Shown in pieces: positions 6,100 through 10,326 of a DNA stretch of 10,326 nt. Position 1 is the first letter of the stretch, and every line of letters begins with the position of its first letter. Made by a program: the position numbers and the translations under genes. The stretch lies in contig CAVERH010000082.1 in NCBI GenBank assembly GCA_963618065.1, positions 1-10,326 of the forward strand, in the 5' to 3' direction. Under the pieces are notes generated by a model. It was not told the origin of the DNA and made no database searches. It saw only the letters and a program-made list of their open reading frames with translations. Source of the DNA: Suilimivivens sp963618065 (GTDB lineage: Bacteria > Bacillota > Clostridia > Lachnospirales > Lachnospiraceae).

Positions 6100-7851
6100 T
6101 TATAATTCCTGCACAGCATATTTTTTGCTATACATCTCAAATTTATTCTGAAACTCTTTGTTATCCTTATGAACTGCCTGCAGGGTCTCATGCAGATGAA
6201 GCTCGTGATGCGCAACATCAATCACACAGCCTGCAATATTGGAGCAGTGATCCGCTGTTCTCTCAAGGCAGGTCAGAAGATCGGACCATACAAAGCCCGC
6301 AATCACGCTACAGCTTCCCTGCTGCATACGCAGGATATGACGGGTACGCATTTCCTCCTTCAAAACATCAATGACCTGCTCTAAGGGTTCTACATTGATT
6401 GCACTTTCAATATTATTTTCGGCAAAGGCCTCATAGGACAGATCCAGAATCTCTTCCACTGCAGCGGAAATCACCTTAAAGTCACTTTTAGCACTGTCAG
6501 AAAAGTTCAGTTCCTTCTCACGCATTTCTGCGGAAGCTTCCAGAATGTTAACCGCATGATCCGAAATCCGTTCAAAGTCACCGATAATTTTCATCAGCAT
6601 GGTAACCTCTTCACCATCTTCACTGCTGATTTTCTGGGAACTTAGTTTAATAAGATAAGAGCCTAAAATATCTTCATAATGATCGGTAATATCTTCCTTG
6701 TTCCGAATGCTTTCCTCGAGCTGTGGGGTGTAGTGGTCAAAGCTCTGTAACGCTTCCTTTAAAGAAGTCACCGCATCCTTTGCCATATCAACGGCAATGG
6801 TATGACATTGCTGCAGGGCAAGTGTCGGTGTTGCAAGAAGACGCTCGTCCAGCTCAGTATCCTTCTCTGCTCCGGTCGTTCCCGGTACAAGAATGCAAAC
6901 CACCTTCTCCAGCAGTCCGGTCAGCGGCATGAATAACATAACGTTAAGAACTTTAAATAATGTGTTCACAATTGCAATGCCAAGCGGTGTTGCTACCGCT
7001 GTCAGAAGCGGCGGTGCAAAGACGGATCGGATCACACAGTATACGATAAGCCATACCAGTGCACCCCCGATATTTAAGGTCAGGTGTGCTACTGCTGCAC
7101 GCTTCGCATCCCTCTTCGTTCCGATACTTGAAAGCATTGCCGTAATGCAGGTTCCGATTGCATCACCCATAACGATCGGTATCGCAGCTCCAAAGGTAAT
7201 CTGTCCGGTCATACTTAATGCCTGCAGAATTCCGACCGAAGCAGAGCTCGATTGAATGATACAGGTCAGCACTGTTCCTGCCAGAAGTCCCAGGATCGGA
7301 TTCGTGAACATAATGAACAGCTCTCGGAAGGCCGGCACCTCAGAAAGACCGGATACTGCCCCGGACATGGCTTCCATTCCGAACATCAATGTGGCAAAGC
7401 CCAGAAAAATTGCTCCGGTATCCTTCTTCTTCGAAGATCCTGTAAACATATACAGAATAATTCCCACCAGAGCAAGCACCGGTGTAAAGGCGGTCGGCTT
7501 CATAAGCCTTACCCAGAAATTATCGCCGCTGATTCCTCCAAGGGAAAGCAGCCATCCGGTGACTGTCGTTCCAACGTTAGCACCCATGATTACATGAATC
7601 GCCTGTCTTAAATTCATCAGCCCGGAATTTACAAACCCGACAACCATAACCGTTGTTGCCGATGAACTCTGAATGATAGATGTCACTCCAAGTCCTGTCA
7701 GAAATCCGGCAAATTTCCCCGTCGTCATTTTCGAAAGCAGGGTGCGAAGCTTATTTCCCGCTCTGCTCTCCAGTGCCTCCCCCATGACATTCATACCAAA
7801 AAGGAACAGGCACAATCCACCAATCAACGTTAATACATCAAACAAGTCCAT
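6100..7851 (-). CDS. Na/Pi-cotransporter family protein with C-terminal PhoU-like domain
   Basis: A 583-residue membrane protein of the NptA/YjbB (type II Na/phosphate cotransporter) family. Two inverted-topology repeats carry the family signature QSSSATT (61-67) and QSSSAS (200-205), each in a hydrophobic helix hairpin with the GANVGTT (90-96) and GDAIGT (229-234) partners. Helices span about 3-325. Residues about 345-560 are a helical PhoU-like domain with metal-site motifs IGDFERISDHAVNI (423-436) and LLTCLERTADHCSNI (525-539). Family knowledge points to Na+-coupled phosphate movement at the cytoplasmic membrane, with the PhoU part as a regulatory domain; direction (uptake or efflux) cannot be read from sequence. 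I start at 7851 because GAGG lies eight bases upstream and the protein then begins MDLFDVL, right before the first helix. An upstream in-frame ATG at 7920 would add 23 unsupported residues. TTTACA boxes upstream suggest Pho control. A terminator follows. Confidence 0.92.
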   Translation of the reverse strand: MDLFDVLTLIGGLCLFLFGMNVMGEALESRAGNKLRTLLSKMTTGKFAGFLTGLGVTSIIQSSSATTVMVVGFVNSGLMNLRQAIHVIMGANVGTTVTGWLLSLGGISGDNFWVRLMKPTAFTPVLALVGIILYMFTGSSKKKDTGAIFLGFATLMFGMEAMSGAVSGLSEVPAFRELFIMFTNPILGLLAGTVLTCIIQSSSASVGILQALSMTGQITFGAAIPIVMGDAIGTCITAMLSSIGTKRDAKRAAVAHLTLNIGGALVWLIVYCVIRSVFAPPLLTAVATPLGIAIVNTLFKVLNVMLFMPLTGLLEKVVCILVPGTTGAEKDTELDERLLATPTLALQQCHTIAVDMAKDAVTSLKEALQSFDHYTPQLEESIRNKEDITDHYEDILGSYLIKLSSQKISSEDGEEVTMLMKIIGDFERISDHAVNILEASAEMREKELNFSDSAKSDFKVISAAVEEILDLSYEAFAENNIESAINVEPLEQVIDVLKEEMRTRHILRMQQGSCSVIAGFVWSDLLTCLERTADHCSNIAGCVIDVAHHELHLHETLQAVHKDNKEFQNKFEMYSKKYAVQEL

Positions 7852-7898
7852 TTTACATACCTCACATCCAGATTTTACAAATAACTGAAAATGTTCCA

Positions 7899-7961
7899 CT
7901 TTTACTAGTGTACAAAACAAATGTAAATTCTGTCGAGAGGTTTTTGTAAAGTTCCTGTAAA
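7899..7961 (-). promoter_or_regulatory. Candidate promoter and Pho-box-like TTTACA repeats for the transporter
   Basis: On the minus strand TTTACA occurs at 7961-7956, 7950-7945 and 7927-7922. The first two are spaced 11 bp start to start, the arrangement of PhoP half-sites in Bacillus (TT[A/C/T]A[C/T]A repeats). The third could be a -35 (5 of 6 match), with TAAAAG (7904-7899) as -10 after a 17-base spacer. An overlapping alternative is TCGACA (7936-7931) with TACACT (7912-7907), spacer 18. Two more TTTACA copies lie on the plus strand at 7852-7857 and 7874-7879, 22 bp apart. Pho control is inference from motif and target gene. Confidence 0.4.
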
Positions 7962-7967
7962 ATTGTG

Positions 7968-8513
7968 TTACTGCTCCATCTGTCGCCCTAAAAATCCGGC
8001 AGCCGACTGGATCAGCTTCAGCTCAACTTCCCCCATTTTCTCCTTATCTGCTGTACTAAGCAGGAGCACTGCTCCGATCACATCACCCTCGCAGATAATC
8101 GGGCAGATTGCCTCTTCGGCATAATCATCGGTATTATCCTTCACCACAGAAATAAACCGCTTATCATCTGCCATTGCCATCAACGTCTCCCGGTTTTCCA
8201 GTTTGAGCTCCAGCTCCTTGCTGATTGATTTCCCCAAAAATGTCCGGAAGCCTCCTGCAGCTGCAATAAACTGATCACGATCCGTAATCAGTGCTGCTCT
8301 TCCCGACACCTGTGCCAGACTCTCCGCATATTGTTTGGCAAACACACTGATCTCCCCCATCGGAGAGTACTTTTTCAGAATGATTTCGCCCTCTCTTCCT
8401 GAAAAAATTTCTATCGGATCACTTTCGCGGATACGAAGTGTTCTTCTTAATTCCTTCGGAATGACAATCCTGCCCAGCTCATCAATCCTCCTCACGATTC
8501 CCGTTGCTCTCAT
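7968..8513 (-). CDS. spoVT: Stage V sporulation protein T, AbrB-family regulator
   Basis: A 181-residue protein that closely follows Bacillus SpoVT (178 residues) from end to end. Residues 1-50 are the AbrB/SpoVT swapped-hairpin DNA-binding domain (MRATGIVRRIDELGRIVIPK, then ELRRTLRIRESDPIEIF). The rest is the GAF-like domain, ending in AAGFLGRQMEQ, the same ending as the Bacillus protein. In Bacillus, SpoVT is a tetrameric forespore regulator that tunes the sigma-G regulon, affecting spore coat, cortex and germination traits. The start at 8513 is chosen because the protein then begins exactly like SpoVT and AGGAGGG (8528-8522) is eight bases upstream. An in-frame ATG at 8537 would add eight residues and overlap the SD hairpin. 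A consensus sigma-G promoter lies upstream. The gene is 116 bases before the transporter start. Confidence 0.96.
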   Translation of the reverse strand: MRATGIVRRIDELGRIVIPKELRRTLRIRESDPIEIFSGREGEIILKKYSPMGEISVFAKQYAESLAQVSGRAALITDRDQFIAAAGGFRTFLGKSISKELELKLENRETLMAMADDKRFISVVKDNTDDYAEEAICPIICEGDVIGAVLLLSTADKEKMGEVELKLIQSAAGFLGRQMEQ

Positions 8514-8517
8514 ATTA

Positions 8518-8578
8518 AAAACCCTCCTGATTTCCATAAAAATACTGTATGGGTAGTATGTGGAAATCGGAGGGTTTT
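8518..8578 (-). promoter_or_regulatory. 18-bp inverted repeat overlapping the spoVT Shine-Dalgarno and promoter
   Basis: On the minus strand, AAAACCCTCCGATTTCCA (8578-8561) pairs with the complementary arm at 8536-8518 over 18 bp with one bulged base (8528). The loop is 24 bases and contains a further ATACT/AGTAT pairing. The downstream arm contains the spoVT SD (AGGAGGG) and is followed by T residues. In any transcript entering from the MATE gene the SD would be paired with CCCTCC, and the stem plus T run resembles a terminator. I see no better terminator for MATE. Confidence 0.75.
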
Positions 8579-8583
8579 ATTCA
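8554..8583 (-). promoter_or_regulatory. Consensus sigma-G promoter of spoVT
   Basis: On the minus strand TGAATA (8583-8578) is followed after exactly 17 bases by CATACTA (8560-8554). This is a full match to the published Bacillus sigma-G consensus (TGAATA, 17-18 bases, CATACTA). Transcription would start near 8546-8548, giving a leader of about 35 bases that contains the SD but not the upstream arm of the inverted repeat. spoVT is a known sigma-G target in Bacillus. Confidence 0.85.
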
Positions 8584-8653
8584 AGAAATGAGTTTTACGA
8601 CCGTACAGCTATTGCTCAAGCGGCTTGCTCGTTTCTTTTTTTGTTCTTAAATA

Positions 8654-9982
8654 TTATATCTGCTTTTTCAAATGCACATAGTAAACCGTACACAGAATAA
8701 TTCCGAACACGGTTGCCGAGGGTGCCGCCAGTCCCACACCAAACAAAGAAGCGTCCGGACGGATGCTCATCAGATACGACATCGGAAGTCTTACAAGGAA
8801 TGACTGTGCCAGTCCCTGAATCATGACAAATAAAGACCTGGAATGTCCGTTGAAATATCCCATATAACTGAACAGAATGCTTGTGACAATGGCTTCCGGT
8901 GCAAATCCTTTTAAGAATTCAAACGCCCTTTTCACAACAGCTGCATCTTCGGTAAAAAGCCCTGCCAGCGCATCGCCATGGAAGAATGCCACATAGGCAA
9001 TCACAACACCGACTGCCGCACCAAACAAAATTCCACAACGCATCGCCTCATCGGCTCTTTTTTCTTTGCCTGCCCCGACGTTTTGTGAAACAATCGCTGC
9101 CATGGACTGCATAATAGAAGAAGGAATCAGCATGACGAAGGACTGAATCTTCTGCGCTACCCCATACCCGGAGGATGCGTCCAGTCCCAACCGGTTGATA
9201 AAAGCACATAATGCAAGGAAGGTAAGGTTCGTGAGGAACTCCTGCAGGGCCAATGGCGCACCTACTACGAGAAAGTGAGTTACTTCATCCGAAAGCCGGA
9301 AATCTGCTTTCTGCAGCGTAAATCCCAAATTCTTCCGGAAAATGATGACAATGGAAAGCACCACACTGACTGCCTGTGCCAGTACCGTTGCAATGGCCGC
9401 TCCTGCGACATTCATATGGAATCCTGCAACCAATACGAGGTCTCCGATAATATTGACCACACAGGCAATTGCCACAAATAAAAGCGGCATCCTGGAATCG
9501 CCGAGTCCACGGAAGATGCTGCTGATAAAGTTATAAAATACAATAAATACATAACCGACTCCGCAGATCCGGATATAGGTTACCGTAAGATCAAGAGCCG
9601 ATTCCGGTGCCTGCATCAATATCGCAATAGGTCTTGCAAAAATCAGCAATGCTGCTGTCAGAACCAGAGAAATGATGAAAAAGAAGCACGTTGCTCCTCC
9701 TATCAGCCCTCCCAGTCTCTCGGGGCGCTTTTCTCCCAGATATTGTCCCATGATTACGGTAACACCTGTCGTGAGGGAACTTACCGTAAAGGTTACCAGA
9801 TTCATAATGCTGCTTCCGGTCGTAACTCCCGATACTCCTTCCGTTGTTCCAAATCTTCCGACAATCATCAGATCGACTGCACCATACATTGCCTGTAAAA
9901 TCAATGCTCCCAACACCGGCAGCATGAACCCGATCATTTTCTTCGGAATGCTTCCTGTTGTAAAATCCTGTTTCTCGTTCAT
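8654..9982 (-). CDS. MATE family multidrug/sodium (or proton) antiporter
   Basis: A membrane exporter of about 442 residues with twelve predicted helices in two MatE repeats (about residues 15-175 and 240-400), typical in length for the NorM/DinF/MepA group. It begins with a short polar N-terminus ending TTGSIPKKMIGFMLPVLGALILQAMYGAVD, the usual start of the first MATE helix, followed by VDLMIVGRFG and a Gly-rich second helix. MATE proteins expel cationic drugs or metabolites using Na+ or H+ gradients; the substrate cannot be read here. The start is ambiguous: an in-frame GTG at 9994 adds four residues, and neither start has a strong SD. I prefer ATG at 9982. Upstream are a candidate promoter and five 13-bp repeats; downstream is spoVT with no separate terminator other than the SD-overlapping hairpin. 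It is not SpoVB, which belongs to a different (MVF) branch. Confidence 0.9.
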   Translation of the reverse strand: MNEKQDFTTGSIPKKMIGFMLPVLGALILQAMYGAVDLMIVGRFGTTEGVSGVTTGSSIMNLVTFTVSSLTTGVTVIMGQYLGEKRPERLGGLIGGATCFFFIISLVLTAALLIFARPIAILMQAPESALDLTVTYIRICGVGYVFIVFYNFISSIFRGLGDSRMPLLFVAIACVVNIIGDLVLVAGFHMNVAGAAIATVLAQAVSVVLSIVIIFRKNLGFTLQKADFRLSDEVTHFLVVGAPLALQEFLTNLTFLALCAFINRLGLDASSGYGVAQKIQSFVMLIPSSIMQSMAAIVSQNVGAGKEKRADEAMRCGILFGAAVGVVIAYVAFFHGDALAGLFTEDAAVVKRAFEFLKGFAPEAIVTSILFSYMGYFNGHSRSLFVMIQGLAQSFLVRLPMSYLMSIRPDASLFGVGLAAPSATVFGIILCTVYYVHLKKQI

Positions 9983-10027
9983 TTGTCCATTCACTCTGCT
10001 TTCTATATTTCTACACTATGCTTGTTT

Positions 10028-10039
10028 GTAACTGTTCAG
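10028..10039 (+). repeat. IS66-like terminal repeat end upstream of the MATE gene
   Basis: GTAACTGTTCAG matches the MITE end at 1783-1794 except for one base. It lies in the putative leader of the MATE gene. TAACTGT (10029-10035) also pairs with ACAGTTA (10047-10053). No matching right end is found to its right within the window, so it may be a solo or decayed end. Confidence 0.4.
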
Positions 10040-10060
10040 CACTTTCACAGTTATGCTTCA

Positions 10061-10116
10061 TTTTATGTTGCCACATGTAATTTTAATCAATTCTGAATCA
10101 ACTGGCAACCATAAAA
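10061..10116. repeat. Inverted repeat bracketing the candidate MATE promoter
   Basis: TTTTATGTTGCCA (10061-10073) pairs with TGGCAACCATAAAA (10103-10116) with one bulged base. The right arm contains the candidate -35 of the MATE promoter, and the -10 lies in the loop. It could be a palindromic operator or part of an element. Confidence 0.6.
10080..10108 (-). promoter_or_regulatory. Candidate vegetative promoter of the MATE gene
   Basis: On the minus strand TTGCCA (10108-10103) and TAAAAT (10085-10080) are separated by exactly 17 bases, each matching the sigma-A consensus at five of six positions. The expected start near 10073 gives a leader of about 90 bases containing an IS66-like end. Confidence 0.5.
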
Positions 10117-10120
10117 TTGC

Positions 10121-10185
10121 ACCCATGTGGTTCACCCATGTGGTTCACCCATGTGGTTCACGCATGTGGCTCACCCATGTGGTTC
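10121..10185. repeat. Five tandem 13-bp repeats
   Basis: The unit ACCCATGTGGTTC is repeated five times head to tail with no spacers. Units 1, 2, 3 and 5 are identical; unit 4 has two substitutions (ACGCATGTGGCTC). On the minus strand the unit reads GAACCACATGGGT. The run ends 13 bases upstream of the candidate MATE -35. The core CATGTGG recurs inverted at 10071-10077 (CCACATG). It may be an operator array or slippage-prone tandem DNA. Confidence 0.9.
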
Positions 10186-10200
10186 AAAATGTAACAGTTC

Positions 10201-10245
10201 AAAAAGAAAGCCCTTAAATACTGTATTCACAATACCTAAAGGCTT
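10201..10245 (-). terminator. Intrinsic terminator of a minus-strand gene beyond the right edge
   Basis: On the minus strand AAGCCTTTAGGTA (10245-10233) pairs with TATTTAAGGGCTT (10220-10208) over 13 positions if G-U pairs are allowed. It is followed by TCTTTTT (10207-10201). On the plus strand the same arms have mismatches, so the minus direction fits better. It implies another minus-strand gene to the right of the window. Confidence 0.65.
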
Positions 10246-10271
10246 CCTTTACTTTATTTCATAAGATATAC

Positions 10272-10283
10272 GTAACTGTTCAG
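10272..10283 (+). repeat. IS66-like terminal repeat end near the right edge
   Basis: GTAACTGTTCAG, followed by AACCCC, resembles the left end of the MITE at 1783. GAACCCC (10283-10289) pairs with GGGGTTC (10310-10316), as expected for a structured short element. The element would continue beyond the window, so its other end and target duplication cannot be checked. Confidence 0.4.
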
Positions 10284-10326
10284 AACCCCATTAGTTGAAA
10301 ATGATATTAGGGGTTCCGTTCAATGC

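Noticed and set aside
7849..7920. A longer N-terminus for the phosphate transporter starting at 7920
   Set aside because: The extra 23 residues have no SD support, whereas GAGG precedes the ATG at 7851 and the family fold starts there.
8511..8537. A longer SpoVT starting at 8537
   Set aside because: SpoVT homology begins exactly at the ATG at 8513, which has a perfect SD; the longer form would place its start inside the hairpin arm.
10121..10185. CRISPR or iteron-type origin
   Set aside because: Repeats of 13 bp are contiguous with no spacers, and there is no replication initiator gene or DnaA box cluster visible.

Overview
The window looks like a chromosomal segment of a low-GC, spore-forming Clostridia, most likely a gut Lachnospiraceae. 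The evidence is a close SpoVT orthologue, a HelD-type helicase, an ADP-ribosylglycohydrolase-family protein of the kind common in gut Firmicutes, strong AGGAGG ribosome-binding sites and AT-rich intergenic DNA. All five confident genes lie on the minus strand. Read in the direction of transcription (right to left) they are: MATE exporter (9982-8654), spoVT (8513-7968), Na/phosphate cotransporter with PhoU-like tail (7851-6100), a very long HelD-like helicase (5902-2393) and an ADP-ribosylglycohydrolase-family protein (1704-160). They do not form one obvious pathway. An intrinsic terminator follows the phosphate transporter, and the signals visible in front of MATE, spoVT and the transporter suggest largely separate transcription units.

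The intergenic DNA is the unusual part. (1) Between the helicase and the glycohydrolase (1984-2270) is an array of twelve pentamers that strictly alternate GGGTA / TACCC. The 18-base gaps are invariant and the 23-base gaps nearly so, giving a period of about 51 bp, while the sequences between are all different. I do not recognise it. (2) Next to it (1783-1925) is a 143-bp MITE-like element with 15-bp terminal inverted repeats starting GTAAC, two internal stem-loops and a perfect 8-bp target duplication. These are the hallmarks of an IS66-type element. Related GTAAC(T/A)(A/G)TTCAG ends recur at 141-152, 10028-10039 and 10272-10283. (3) spoVT has a consensus sigma-G promoter (TGAATA-N17-CATACTA) buried in an 18-bp inverted repeat. 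Its distal arm contains the spoVT Shine-Dalgarno, so read-through transcripts should fold the SD away while sigma-G transcripts should not. (4) The transporter leader has five TTTACA boxes, two of them spaced 11 bp like PhoP half-sites. (5) Five 13-bp tandem repeats sit just upstream of a good candidate promoter for the MATE gene.

The helicase is the most unusual protein. A normal-looking HelD core (about 760 residues) is followed by a 180-residue low-complexity linker and a C-terminal domain that resembles the N-terminal beta-sandwich of family-31 glycoside hydrolases, without any catalytic barrel.
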